A stretch of DNA of 64,000 nt from Spirosoma arboris (GTDB lineage: Bacteria > Bacteroidota > Bacteroidia > Cytophagales > Spirosomataceae), in assembly GCF_009754945.1 (NCBI RefSeq), contig NZ_WPIN01000008.1:360800-424799 (forward strand), in the 5' to 3' direction. The translations under genes were made by a program, and so were the position numbers. Of the stretch, positions 48,301 through 55,349 are shown in pieces. Within the stretch, counting starts at the first letter, position 1. Every line of letters starts with the position of its first letter. The notes under the pieces are model-generated. The model saw nothing but the letters and a program-made list of their open reading frames with translations, was not told the origin of the DNA and searched no databases.

Positions 48301-49318
48301 TTTTAGAATCAAATGGAGGTAAAGTAAGTATTCTAGGGATAATATTTTGAGTAGTTTTTGCTGTATTATCTAGTAGTTTTTCGAGAAGCTCTAAGATTTT
48401 TTGTGTTAAGGCGTATTGATTTAAACTTAATAAATACAGCTTTTTGAAATCTTCTTTGATCTGCTTTGCTAAATTTTCAAAAGTGTCACGTACATTTTGC
48501 TTAAAGAATATTTGTAAATGATTATATACATTTTCGGAGTGTATTTTTAATAGAGAATTCAATTGACTACTAGAGATAATATTATTACCAGAGGTTATAC
48601 TTTTAATCGCCTCGATAATGTTATGCTGGCTTTCTTGCATTTCAATATTGTGTATTTGAATATCCTCAAGTATCCAAATTTGAAATGCTTTAAAACCATG
48701 ATCATCATTTTTCAATGCTTCTGTAAAAGCTAATTGAAAACAATATGGTAAATTATCTTTATAAAATTTTATAATTCTATTTTCAGTATCTATATCGAAC
48801 TTTATGCTAACTACACTAAGCATATAATTAATAATTGATTCTAAAAATGGCGAAGGATCATGGATTAAGCTCTTGTCCAAAGGTAATCTTTCACTATATT
48901 CGATATCTCGTTTTATGTCTTTAATATTTTCGTTGAAAAAATCTTCTATGGCTCTGATAAATAGCTTTCTATCTCTTTTAGATAAATTTATTTCTAAAAT
49001 AATATCATCATTAATTTCCATTAAGAACAGTATTTTAACGTATTCTACTGCTATAATGACCGATTGCCTAAATACTCTTTCTAAATCATGGTTTAAGTTT
49101 TTTGGATTTGATAGAGTTAACCTTTTTTTTAAATTATCTAAATTTGTCAATGAAGCAATATGATTTGAGGCTAAATTGCCAGTGATGGCTTTTCCAAGTT
49201 CATACAGCATAATTGCCGGTCCTGTAACACCAGCGGTGGTTGCATTTACTAGAAGACAGTTTATTCCCCCGTGTAATAATAGGCTACTGAACTTTTGCAC
49301 ATCTTGAGATATTCTCAT
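45347..49318 (-). CDS. STAND/NB-ARC NTPase with TPR-like repeats, putative defence protein
   Basis: Start taken at ATG 49318 (MRISQDVQKFSSLL); an ATG at 49378 adds 20 unlikely residues. About 1323 residues. The N-terminal ~350 residues are helical and unrecognised. An NB-ARC-type NTPase follows: IFIGREEEIYNLEKSF leads into the P-loop ILNGEGGIGKTTIA (~residue 370), Walker B CLLVLDNVNS, and sensor ILITSRVN. Helical repeats of TPR type occupy roughly 650-1080 (pairs such as FSLLVYNISCVMRAQERFDE, LYVTMGYYYGIKGNLKDSIK). The last ~200 residues form an unrecognised C-terminal domain. STAND proteins oligomerise on sensing phage proteins. The gene is far more AT-rich than its neighbours, so it was acquired separately. 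Confidence 0.75.
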   Translation of the reverse strand: MRISQDVQKFSSLLLHGGINCLLVNATTAGVTGPAIMLYELGKAITGNLASNHIASLTNLDNLKKRLTLSNPKNLNHDLERVFRQSVIIAVEYVKILFLMEINDDIILEINLSKRDRKLFIRAIEDFFNENIKDIKRDIEYSERLPLDKSLIHDPSPFLESIINYMLSVVSIKFDIDTENRIIKFYKDNLPYCFQLAFTEALKNDDHGFKAFQIWILEDIQIHNIEMQESQHNIIEAIKSITSGNNIISSSQLNSLLKIHSENVYNHLQIFFKQNVRDTFENLAKQIKEDFKKLYLLSLNQYALTQKILELLEKLLDNTAKTTQNIIPRILTLPPFDSKIFIGREEEIYNLEKSFTESRRNIIILNGEGGIGKTTIASQYWIKNSDSYKHLIWLFCNDGIEKALYSIADKLNVSLRNDIESIEESFNSEEKLGRFIQALANLQAPCLLVLDNVNSIYDLNNQIKNLKRLSNFHILITSRVNNISEYFETKVKPLKETSALELFKKYYHGLQAQDENLLKEILKSVNYNTLIIELFSKSLQQKNIFKITYNLKDLLNDLQDKGLLLLETTNIQTDYLNFQTAKPEEILRAMYDMQSLSGNEKNILNIFSALSAEKIAYQMLVTIANPVNADLFDESLNQLFLKGWIDFDVEEKTFKISPVIQQIVLDKNKDTIFNSCLEMIKNLSKIFEDFEYYMEANGYIKHIESVTKVLKINSIETAKLAYNLSCYYTYHSRQYLYAEKMVFQILTYLKNQDIVRENEKFSCEVYMIQAEILENLGRLIEAGGFYTKARVLSEKIKVPFDKLSYAYYNTRIGKFAEAEPILFRNYTYFSNKHHNEKKIHNMYKFSLLVYNISCVMRAQERFDESIKFAKETINLYNEIGNEEFTIIAKLNYFKSLLYSNRYLDDAEIVLTEILDYFQANFENTDAYWGHLYVTMGYYYGIKGNLKDSIKNYEEGIKILNNSIGKNSNLITECNIQKCLFTWNCYKSGKIARSHLEGICKEFILDISGKIENLSESIGFFNQWLHKFLSFLFEYYNEINDSSKAIIFSKKLEELVRVTTVRAKVRTSEFVEQKISVSQKPRYKEKFDLLHSLPDDINSIKIQKFKLPFFKTFKLFAITYITTPKEIIRYVLSNDDESYAIDYTNKSIYEVCKKDGLLNANNITLYIKFFFDCVCGKNGFFYIINNLKDVPWRKDVNINIREKKAIKMIINRPNIVTNNSEFFQAENIILFRSSLFNSTIRVSISSETYGHCSMFNEKSIQFKSWEDHIFLDMVDYKKIIDAANGGEIDIINAPFYDTQGKRVVIENENDIFSNVSAQVEPNYF

Positions 49319-49728
49319 GATCAATAATTTAGGATTTCTTTCAACAATTAGATAAAGAGTTAAGCTAAGCCTATTCAAAAATAATTTTCTTGATTATCTA
49401 GTGTTTACAAAAAAGAAGGTATTTCGGTATAACTCAGGTAAGGCATTAAACTGAGAAAATTTAGCCTTTGGATTCTATATTAAATAAAAATCTCTTTTCA
49501 ATTTTCCGTATCTACAAATCAGATAGGTTATGTATAGGATCAAAATCGGTTAGCGTAATTTTTTGTCAGGTTACTAATAAAACCTCATCTATCCCAACTC
49601 TATGTCTTTATTTTCGTGTTTCCAAAGATATTACGAAAGCCTGTTCAGGTCCAAATAATGAACTAGTCAGCTCTATGAAGCAATCGATAAACGGCTTTTC
49701 CATTAAATCGCTTATTGCACCTAGTCTG
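49319..49728. other. AT-rich region upstream of the STAND gene, no intact gene
   Basis: 410 bases. Both strands hold only frames of poor composition. A plus-strand frame of 133 codons (49468-49869) overlaps the recombinase remnant and has no coding character. Promoter of the STAND gene is expected here. Confidence 0.4.
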
Positions 49729-50299
49729 TTAGTGAGTTTGATTCAGTTTTTTTGCAATTTGAGCATAAGTCATCCCTTTACTTCGGTAAAGATTGGCCAG
49801 TTCGGTAGTCTGCACATTGGATTTATGGGTGGTTGCGTTGTTTGTTCGAACTGTTTTTTCCTTTCTTGATCGCTTCTGGAGTGAGGTTTTCGGACTTGCC
49901 CAGCTCGAATCTTAAAGATTTCTTTTGGGCTAAAGCCCCTCGTGTCCAATTGGAGGCATTTTCGGCTTCATATTGGGCAAAAGAACCATCACCCCTATTG
50001 TTAAGGTATTGATGTCTGGTAGATCGCAGGCGACAAAATCTATATCTGAATCTATTAACGCCATTACAAAGGCAACATTACGACTTAGTCGATCCAGTTT
50101 TGCAATTAAAAGCTTTGCTGCCTGTTACTGGCAAACACGGATTGCCTTCAAGAGCTTATGCCAATCATTTTTTCGGCCCGATTCAACTTCAGTAAATTCA
50201 GCGACGATCTGATCACCTTCTGGCAGGTATCGATTCACAATAGTTTGCAGATCGCCCTTGTTCTTTAGTCGATACTCGATAATAGCAGATGTATTTCAA
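49729..50299 (-). pseudogene. Serine recombinase (resolvase/invertase) remnant
   Basis: Reading leftward, pieces of a resolvase appear in three frames. YYRVSTKEQG holds the catalytic Ser. Then come QIVAEFTEVESGRKND, AAKLLIAKLDRLSRNVAFVM (LDRLSR motif) and DFVACDLPDINTLTIGVM. After further shifts come ALAQKKSLRFELGKSENLTP and a C-terminal helix-turn-helix with LANLYRSKGMTYAQIAKKLN, ending at 49729. An in-frame TAA precedes AAKLL, and at least two frameshifts break the gene, so it cannot make a working enzyme. It marks an earlier mobile element beside the STAND gene. Confidence 0.8.
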
Positions 50300-50408
50300 A
50301 AGTAACCTATAGTATGTGAACGAAGTATGTTCCATGGTCGAATGTTTCAAATATAGTGTTTTGTGGCCTTTTATGAATTACCATAGTTTGGAATAATAGC
50401 TTAATATG

Positions 50409-50464
50409 AATACCCCGAGCCATTTCATAGTGAAAAATTCTACTATGAAATGGCTCGGGGTATT
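50409..50464. terminator. 23-bp perfect inverted repeat
   Basis: Arms 50409-50431 (beginning AATACCCCGAGCC) and 50442-50464 are exact reverse complements over 23 bp with a 10-base loop. It lies about 100 bases past the end of the leftward element operon and separates it from the cargo region. Termination in both directions is likely. Confidence 0.6.
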
Positions 50465-50561
50465 TCTAAACAAAATGACTCAATAGCAAACCTGACCCTA
50501 GGCTATTTTTAGAAGCTACTTCTAACGAATCATCTGGTTGGCAGGAGGCTTTAAATTGAAG

Positions 50562-50777
50562 CTAACTCTTGGCCGTATCGTAATCCGGCACATACTTATC
50601 CATTAAGAACTGAACCACGGGTGGATTTAATTTCTTGCGGTAAGGCACCCAGCCCAGGCGTATCATTTCAATCCAGTCTTCGGGCACGATACAACACTGA
50701 AACACGGTAACATCCTGAAAGCCTGCTCGTTTGGCAATATCGGACATAAAACAGGCACGATACTTATAAATGGCCAT
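50562..50777 (-). CDS. 71-residue element protein, unknown
   Basis: Starts MAIYKYRACFMSDIAKRAGF. Short helical N-terminus, then VTVFQCCIVPEDWIEMIRLG and WVPYRKKLNPPVVQFLMDKY. No family is recognised. Aromatic and Cys content suggests a small structured protein. It is the last gene of the leftward operon that begins at 54420 and is followed by the hairpin at 50409-50464. Confidence 0.5.
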   Translation of the reverse strand: MAIYKYRACFMSDIAKRAGFQDVTVFQCCIVPEDWIEMIRLGWVPYRKKLNPPVVQFLMDKYVPDYDTAKS

Positions 50778-50832
50778 AGGTTTAGAAATTACGGGTAATA
50801 CGCGTACTGACTTGACAAATTCGAATAATCAG

Positions 50833-50910
50833 CTAACCCGTTAGAATCACCATCCAGATACCGGCAGTGAACCCCAGTAGGAAACCGTCAATCAAGAGAT
50901 CATAATCCAT
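50833..50910 (-). CDS. 25-residue membrane peptide
   Basis: The ATG at 50910 lies one base after the ATPase stop (TGATATG), so translation is probably coupled. The product MDYDLLIDGFLLGFTAGIWM-VILTG is one hydrophobic helix with an acidic N-terminus. Size and position beside a P-loop ATPase recall tiny virion or secretion membrane peptides, but this is inference only. Confidence 0.45.
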   Translation of the reverse strand: MDYDLLIDGFLLGFTAGIWMVILTG

Positions 50911-50911
50911 A

Positions 50912-51559
50912 TCAGTCGGCGGACGTTATATCAATGACTCGAAAAGCTAATTTGGGTTGTTCCGCAAGGGGGTAAAGTCGGGCATTTTCGGCTTTTATTT
51001 CGGTCATCGCCTGCTCAATTTTGTGGGGTACCGGCACTTTAGCAGGCAGCTTCACATCCGACGTTTTGCGCAAGATAATGTACTCCGAATGGCGAAACAG
51101 AAAGGGGGCCGGTTCCGCCAGGCTATGCAGATTAAATAGATAATCATTGCATAGATTTCGACTGTTTAGAATGAGCTTTCGCACCGCTTCCGAGAGATTC
51201 CCTGCCATGTAGGAAGTGGCATCTTCAAAGACCACAAACGCATTTTTAACCCATTGATTGACCCCCGTAAAAAATTGGTCAATGTCTTCACAGTCCCGGC
51301 AAACAAAAAAAGGATAGGGCTCTTTATTGGCCAGCCGATTGAAGCGGCTTAGATCATCCAGGGCAATAGTAATATAGTCGTCATACTCCGACTGACGCCC
51401 CACATCAAAGACTAAGACGGGTTTTCCCTGGCGTTTGACCATCTCCACCTGAATATTGATGCTTCCCTGCGTTTTGCCCGTTTTCTTGGCCCCAACGGCC
51501 AAAAAAATAGACGAAGCTCGTTTCTTATTGTTCAGCTCAGGGAGGGAAATCTTAGTCAT
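50912..51559 (-). CDS. P-loop ATPase of FtsK/HerA or Zot-like type
   Basis: Start taken at ATG 51559 because it overlaps the stop of the upstream glycosyltransferase gene as ATGA; the ATG at 51580 is out of keeping with this. 215 residues. Walker A is LAVGAKKTGKTQGS (~residue 20). VLVFDVGRQSEYDDY follows. Walker B is FVVFEDATSYM, and an arginine/sensor-like segment is LNSRNLCNDYLFNLHSLAEPAPFLFRHS. The small size and order resemble packaging or translocation ATPases of the HerA/FtsK and Zot groups (tailless and filamentous phages, mobilisation). Function is inferred. It is coupled to a 25-residue membrane peptide downstream. Confidence 0.6.
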   Translation of the reverse strand: MTKISLPELNNKKRASSIFLAVGAKKTGKTQGSINIQVEMVKRQGKPVLVFDVGRQSEYDDYITIALDDLSRFNRLANKEPYPFFVCRDCEDIDQFFTGVNQWVKNAFVVFEDATSYMAGNLSEAVRKLILNSRNLCNDYLFNLHSLAEPAPFLFRHSEYIILRKTSDVKLPAKVPVPHKIEQAMTEIKAENARLYPLAEQPKLAFRVIDITSAD

Positions 51560-52299
51560 GGGCGTGAAGACTCTAAGCAAAACGGTTTAGTATTCCTGCC
51601 CTGCCAATTAACGCCCATTTCGGCCCGTTCGCTGTCCAGATGAATCCCGTAGAATTCAGGGATCAAATGGCGTTTGCCGATGGGGAACGCTTTGGCAAAC
51701 ACCACATCCGTATGATCCGCACCCTGGCTATTTTCGGGGTAGCGCATTACACCGGATTCAGTAGGATTCCATAACTGAAAGAAACCGATGGGAAACCAGC
51801 CGGACGGCTGGTTGTAGTGAGCCACCCGACTCCCCATCGGGAAGGCCCGGGCCTGCACCAGGTAATACAGTTCGTGCATAGCCAAGGGCCTGGCCAGGTA
51901 GTTGACCCAATCCCGGTAACTGTGGCACATCAGACGATCAATGCCATAAATGCTCTCCGGGTCCAGGTGGGCTACATTCAGGATGTGACGCGTCCAGGGC
52001 GGTAGATAGATGTCCGAATCGAGGTGTACTACCCAATCGGTTTGCCCCAGTGCTGCCAGACCCACATTAATGCCACGGGCTTTATTAAAAACCGCTCCAT
52101 CATCATAAAAGCAATCGGTTTGAATGCACTCAACCCGGTAATACTCGCAGACCTGACGGGTAAACTGGTCTGCCAGGCTAGTTACCACAATATAACGATC
52201 AAATAGAAGTCGGTTGTGAGGCAAGGTTTGAACCAGAAAATCAGCATAATTCACGCAGACACTAACGGCGTCAATACGCCGGTTGGACAATGGGTTCAT
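51556..52299 (-). CDS. GT-A fold glycosyltransferase-like protein
   Basis: Start taken at ATG 52299 (MNPLSNRRIDAVSVCVNYAD), because a start at 52353 would overlap the previous gene by 20 bases. 247 residues. The nucleotide-sugar fold is seen in IDAVSVCVNYADFLVQTL, FDRYIVVTSLADQFT, GAVFNKARGINVGLAAL and the metal-binding DxD motif VVHLDSDIYLPP. WFPIGFFQLWNP and HTDVVFAKAFP are likely acceptor and catalytic regions. The acceptor could be a surface glycan, a protein, or DNA of the element; nothing in the sequence decides. It is the middle of the leftward operon and overlaps the ATPase start. Confidence 0.7.
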   Translation of the reverse strand: MNPLSNRRIDAVSVCVNYADFLVQTLPHNRLLFDRYIVVTSLADQFTRQVCEYYRVECIQTDCFYDDGAVFNKARGINVGLAALGQTDWVVHLDSDIYLPPWTRHILNVAHLDPESIYGIDRLMCHSYRDWVNYLARPLAMHELYYLVQARAFPMGSRVAHYNQPSGWFPIGFFQLWNPTESGVMRYPENSQGADHTDVVFAKAFPIGKRHLIPEFYGIHLDSERAEMGVNWQGRNTKPFCLESSRP

Positions 52300-52333
52300 G
52301 GAAGTGGGGTGAGTGGGAGTACCAGTGTACATC

Positions 52334-53002
52334 TTAGCGCATTGTTTTGTCAACCATTTTATTAACCGTCATCATCCCTACTTGCATCAAAGGTGCCATG
52401 GCCTTGATCATCATGATCTCGAACAGCGTTTCGGTGATACTGCCAGTCTTCAGGGTGCCTCGGCGATTCTTAGCCTTCAAATCCGCTTCGATGGCTCTCC
52501 GCAGCAGCGTGAGCTGCGCGTCCGTCAGACGGGCTTCCTCGTCGGCTTCTTCCAGGGCTTCCTCGAACTCGTTCCAGCGCTCCCGAGCGGCGAAATAGGG
52601 ATGGTCAGGGCTATAGATTGGAATTTCCTTGGTCAGCTTCACGTGCTGCTCGTAGTCCCGCACCAATTGCTTGTCTCCTTCCCGAATCTTTTGATAAGCC
52701 GTGTAGCGGTGAATGAAGCCGAAACATAGGGCGATGATGGCCCCCCACATCTCTGCTTTGGATTCGGCTTTGGTTCTGATTTCCTCCGCTGTTAGGGGGA
52801 TATAGGGCTCTTCGTCCAGGTCGGGATCACTAACCGATGAGGGGACAGTTGCCGCTTTTGATCCGAATAAGCTAGGTAGACTAATTAGCGGGGATTCGGT
52901 TAGGGCTTCGGAAACGGACTCGACTAGTCGGGGGGCTTCCTGGAGCACCTCCGAGAGGGCCGAGCCGGACCGGGTTTCGACCAATTGGGCCAGTGGATTC
53001 AT
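52334..53002 (-). CDS. Element protein of 222 residues, unknown
   Basis: Begins MNPLAQLVETRSGSALSEVL. An N-terminal low-complexity part (Ser/Pro/Leu-rich, ~1-70) precedes an acidic linker (DPDLDEEPYIPL). A possible membrane-embedded helix MWGAIIALCFGFIHRYTAYQ lies near residue 85-105. Then come charged helices with coiled-coil character (WNEFEEALEEADEEARLTDA) and a Met-rich hydrophobic C-terminus (FEIMMIKAMAPLMQVGMMTV). No family is recognised. The ATG overlaps the upstream stop as ATGA (52999-53002), so it is coupled to the 186-residue gene. Confidence 0.55.
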   Translation of the reverse strand: MNPLAQLVETRSGSALSEVLQEAPRLVESVSEALTESPLISLPSLFGSKAATVPSSVSDPDLDEEPYIPLTAEEIRTKAESKAEMWGAIIALCFGFIHRYTAYQKIREGDKQLVRDYEQHVKLTKEIPIYSPDHPYFAARERWNEFEEALEEADEEARLTDAQLTLLRRAIEADLKAKNRRGTLKTGSITETLFEIMMIKAMAPLMQVGMMTVNKMVDKTMR

Positions 53003-53559
53003 ACCGGTTCGTTGTCGGAAAGGGTAGGTTGCGGCTCCGTGGTGGGCACTTCAGGCCACAGGGGAAAGAATTGCTGAATGATGGGCAGGATAATCGCAGA
53101 CCGATCCGGAGATTTCATCATCTGGACTAAGACGGCATCGGTCATGGGGCCAGCATGAGCCGTTATCTCTTTCCAGTCGATGACAATGTCTTTTCCTTTT
53201 TTGATGGTCTTCGCGCCCGTTTTAATGGCCTGCATGACCATCATGCCTAAGCCCGTTTCCCGAAATCCTTCTGGCAGCACTTCTTTATTGGCCAGGATGA
53301 ACCGGCAGATACTCCCCGGGCTGTACTCGGAGACATGCAAGCCCTCTTCGTCAATCATGCCCGATTTGGTGAGGATTTGAAACAGGCTCTCACAAAATTG
53401 ATCCCATTGGCGTAGAGCTACGATACCTTCGTTCCAAAGGGTAATGAACGTGTCCGGATTAATCTGTGGAAAAAGATGTACACCGCTGATGGCAACCACT
53501 CCTTCAGTTGTCAGGGCAATTTCATCGCTAGTTTCGACCAGGGCAATAAATCGGTTCAT
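52999..53559 (-). CDS. Element protein of 186 residues, unknown
   Basis: Begins MNRFIALVETSDEIALTTEG. Predicted alpha/beta content, with WNEGIVALRQWDQFCESLFQ as a likely helix and GAKTIKKGKDIVIDWKEITA further on; the C-terminus is Pro-rich. No signal peptide or membrane segment. I do not recognise a family. It lies 21 bases after the Pro-rich gene and overlaps the next gene by 4 bases, which argues for a real gene in the operon. Confidence 0.55.
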   Translation of the reverse strand: MNRFIALVETSDEIALTTEGVVAISGVHLFPQINPDTFITLWNEGIVALRQWDQFCESLFQILTKSGMIDEEGLHVSEYSPGSICRFILANKEVLPEGFRETGLGMMVMQAIKTGAKTIKKGKDIVIDWKEITAHAGPMTDAVLVQMMKSPDRSAIILPIIQQFFPLWPEVPTTEPQPTLSDNEPV

Positions 53560-53580
53560 GGAAAGAAAAAGTAAGGGTGA

Positions 53581-54420
53581 CTACTCTGAATCGAGATAAG
53601 GGGCTAGCAGCTCCTGAAAGAACTGTTGGTAATACTGGGGTGTACGCCAGCTATCCGAAGAGGCCTCCTGATAGAGCTGTTCCAAGAGGTCCGGTAATAC
53701 CTTCACTAATGCATACACGGGCTGGGCCGCTCGCTTCTCCAATGCGTGAGCCTCTAGCGCCTTTTGCAACTCGCTATTCACTTGCTCATAGCGCACTCGC
53801 CAACTCTGTTCAGCGGGCGGTATTACCGGAGGTGTTACTTGGGGTAGTACCGATTGCTGGCCGGTAGGGACGGGTTGGTTAGCCAAGTTGGCGTTGAGTT
53901 CGGCCAGCTCCCGTTGAGCCTGTTGGAGTTGAGCTGAAGCCACGCCATAGCATTCCTTAAAATAGTGACTTTGCTGAGCGGCTTTCCTAAATTCTTCGTG
54001 ACGCGTCAGCGTGTCTACCCCATACGAATGCATCGAAACAGGAGGTGTTCCAAAAGGTAATACCTTATTGATCTCCGTGATTACCCGCTCCATCGTGGGT
54101 ATTACCCAGACGGGTATTTTGTAGCTTTTAGACACTGTTCCTTCGGTATTACCTTCGGGCTCAATGGGCGGTAAACCGGCCAGATTACCCTGGATTACCG
54201 GGTTTACCTGGGTATTACCCGCATCCGGTATTACCGGTATTACCTCGGCCTGGGTAGTACCGATACTACCCGGTATTGGCCCTGAGGAGGAAGGCATTTG
54301 AGCGGCTTCATCGCCTGAAGAAACGGGGGCAGGTATTACCGGCGGTATTACCTGGGTAATACTTTCGGGGGGTATCGGTAGTACCGGTGGTAGTACCTGG
54401 GTATTACTTTGGGAGATCAT
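53581..54420 (-). CDS. Pro-rich, coiled-coil element protein encoding the GGTANTACC array
   Basis: A 279-residue protein starting MISQSNTQVLPPVLPIPPES. Residues 1-95 are low-complexity with repeated V-x-P and (S/G)-x-T-Q units, because GGTANTACC sites on the DNA read as V(I/L)P or GNT/GTT/SNT. Residues ~145-185 (EFRKAAQQSHYFKECYGVAS, QLQQAQRELAELNANL) and 205-240 are coiled-coil-like helices. The C-terminus (LVKVLPDLLEQLYQEASSDS) is helical. No family is recognised. It is the first gene of the leftward operon and directly faces the HTH gene across 129 bases. Confidence 0.55.
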   Translation of the reverse strand: MISQSNTQVLPPVLPIPPESITQVIPPVIPAPVSSGDEAAQMPSSSGPIPGSIGTTQAEVIPVIPDAGNTQVNPVIQGNLAGLPPIEPEGNTEGTVSKSYKIPVWVIPTMERVITEINKVLPFGTPPVSMHSYGVDTLTRHEEFRKAAQQSHYFKECYGVASAQLQQAQRELAELNANLANQPVPTGQQSVLPQVTPPVIPPAEQSWRVRYEQVNSELQKALEAHALEKRAAQPVYALVKVLPDLLEQLYQEASSDSWRTPQYYQQFFQELLAPYLDSE

Positions 54421-54539
54421 GGGTAGTACCTTGTTTGTCCGAAGGTAATACCGCCCTATTGGCGTAGTTCTACAGTAGAAATTTTATAGTATATTGTAGC
54501 ACTTTATAGCATTTTTTAGCCAATCGCACCGGTATTACC
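53693..54539. repeat. Array of GGTANTACC palindromes
   Basis: Seventeen perfect GGTANTACC sites start at 53693, 53819, 53843, 54056, 54098, 54145, 54211, 54227, 54236, 54253, 54332, 54344, 54377, 54389, 54422, 54444 and 54531. Two more have one mismatch (54355, 54400), and 54262 has one at position 2. Between 54332 and 54444 the spacings are 12, 11, 22, 12, 11, 22, 22, i.e. helical phasing near 11 bp. Chance would give about 0.01 copies here. Sites lie both in coding and promoter DNA. Likely a protein-binding array (replication, partition or operator). Confidence 0.85.
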
Positions 54540-54549
54540 TCTCTGAAGT
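54421..54549. promoter_or_regulatory. Divergent promoter region with three GGTANTACC sites
   Basis: 129 bases between the leftward Pro-rich gene and the rightward HTH gene. It holds sites at 54422, 54444 and 54531 and an AT-rich core with repeated TTATAG units (about 54485-54520). The sites flank both starts, so one DNA-binding protein could control both directions. Confidence 0.5.
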
Positions 54550-54783
54550 ATGAGCACGAAAGTCAATTCTCGCGAGCGCATTACCTGTAAGGACATTGAG
54601 AATATTACGGGCTACAAACGAGCCAAAGCCTTCTCGCTCTTACGGGCCATCAAGGTCGCTAAAATGGTAGCCTCTAAACGGGCGGGTATAGAGTCCCCCG
54701 TTGAACCTATTGTTTCCGTCGATGACTTTGCCAGGTATACCGGCTTGAGTCGGGAGGTAGTTAAAGCGGGTCTAGTTGACTAA
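54550..54783 (+). CDS. Small HTH DNA-binding protein
   Basis: A 77-residue protein. RITCKDIENITGYKRAKAFS is a helix-turn-helix-like motif, followed by a second helical pair (IVSVDDFARYTGLSREVVKA). The N-terminus is short and basic. Size and motif resemble excisionases and small MerR/winged-helix regulators. It starts 11 bases from the last GGTANTACC site, so it is the first candidate to bind the array; it might also be the recombination directionality factor. It is in a separate plus-strand unit. Confidence 0.6.
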   Translation: MSTKVNSRERITCKDIENITGYKRAKAFSLLRAIKVAKMVASKRAGIESPVEPIVSVDDFARYTGLSREVVKAGLVD

Positions 54784-55007
54784 CTGGCCTGTGTTCAGCC
54801 AGCGTATTTAGTCAGAATCAGTAACTCGTAGAGTTGAGTTTACAAAACATGGAGTCCGAATCAGGCAGTGCCATAGTCAACCAGAAAAGCGAGAAAAATA
54901 GCGCAACCGGTAAGCAGTCATCAGCCTATTTCCCATTGCTAGCAAAGCGCAACCTGCGTGGTTGAACTTCCTTTAGTCTATCTCACGCTGTTACGATACC
55001 TAACCCG

Positions 55008-55349
55008 ATGGAGCCCGCATCCCTGACTCGACTTGATATTAGTGAACTAACCCGAGCGGTGACGGCTGAGTATGAGAATTTTCCAATTACCCTGGTCAAT
55101 GACCATGTCGTCAGACTGAGTGTGATGACTCAAAGCTATTATTGGCATTATCATCCCAATTCGGATGAGACGTTTATGACCGTTGAAGGTGTTTTAGTCA
55201 TTGACCTGGAAACCGAAACGATCGAGTTGTTACCTGGCCAGCTTTTTACCATCCCTAAAAACGTCATTCACCGAACCCGGCCCCAGGGAGAGCGTTCCGT
55301 TAATTTGACCCTAGAACATAGCCAACTTGAAACGATACGAATTGATTAG
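55008..55349 (+). CDS. Cupin-domain protein, cargo
   Basis: A 113-residue single cupin. Motif 1 is SYYWHYHPNSDETFMTVEG (two His and Glu as metal ligands), motif 2 ends IPKNVIHRTRPQGE with the third His. The N-terminus is short. Start at ATG 55008 as no other is nearby. It is transcribed alone in the plus direction inside an otherwise leftward backbone, and followed by an imperfect hairpin near 55380-55415. Substrate unknown; likely cargo of the element. Confidence 0.8.
   Translation: MEPASLTRLDISELTRAVTAEYENFPITLVNDHVVRLSVMTQSYYWHYHPNSDETFMTVEGVLVIDLETETIELLPGQLFTIPKNVIHRTRPQGERSVNLTLEHSQLETIRID

Noticed and set aside
49468..49869. Plus-strand frame of 133 codons beside the STAND gene
   Set aside because: Poor composition, no motif, and it overlaps the minus-strand recombinase remnant.
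53581..54420. The GGTANTACC array as a mere by-product of a Pro-rich protein repeat
   Set aside because: Three perfect sites are outside the frame, sites inside it use two different frames, and codon choice is fixed even where other Val/Pro codons would serve. I keep protein repetition as a partial cause only.
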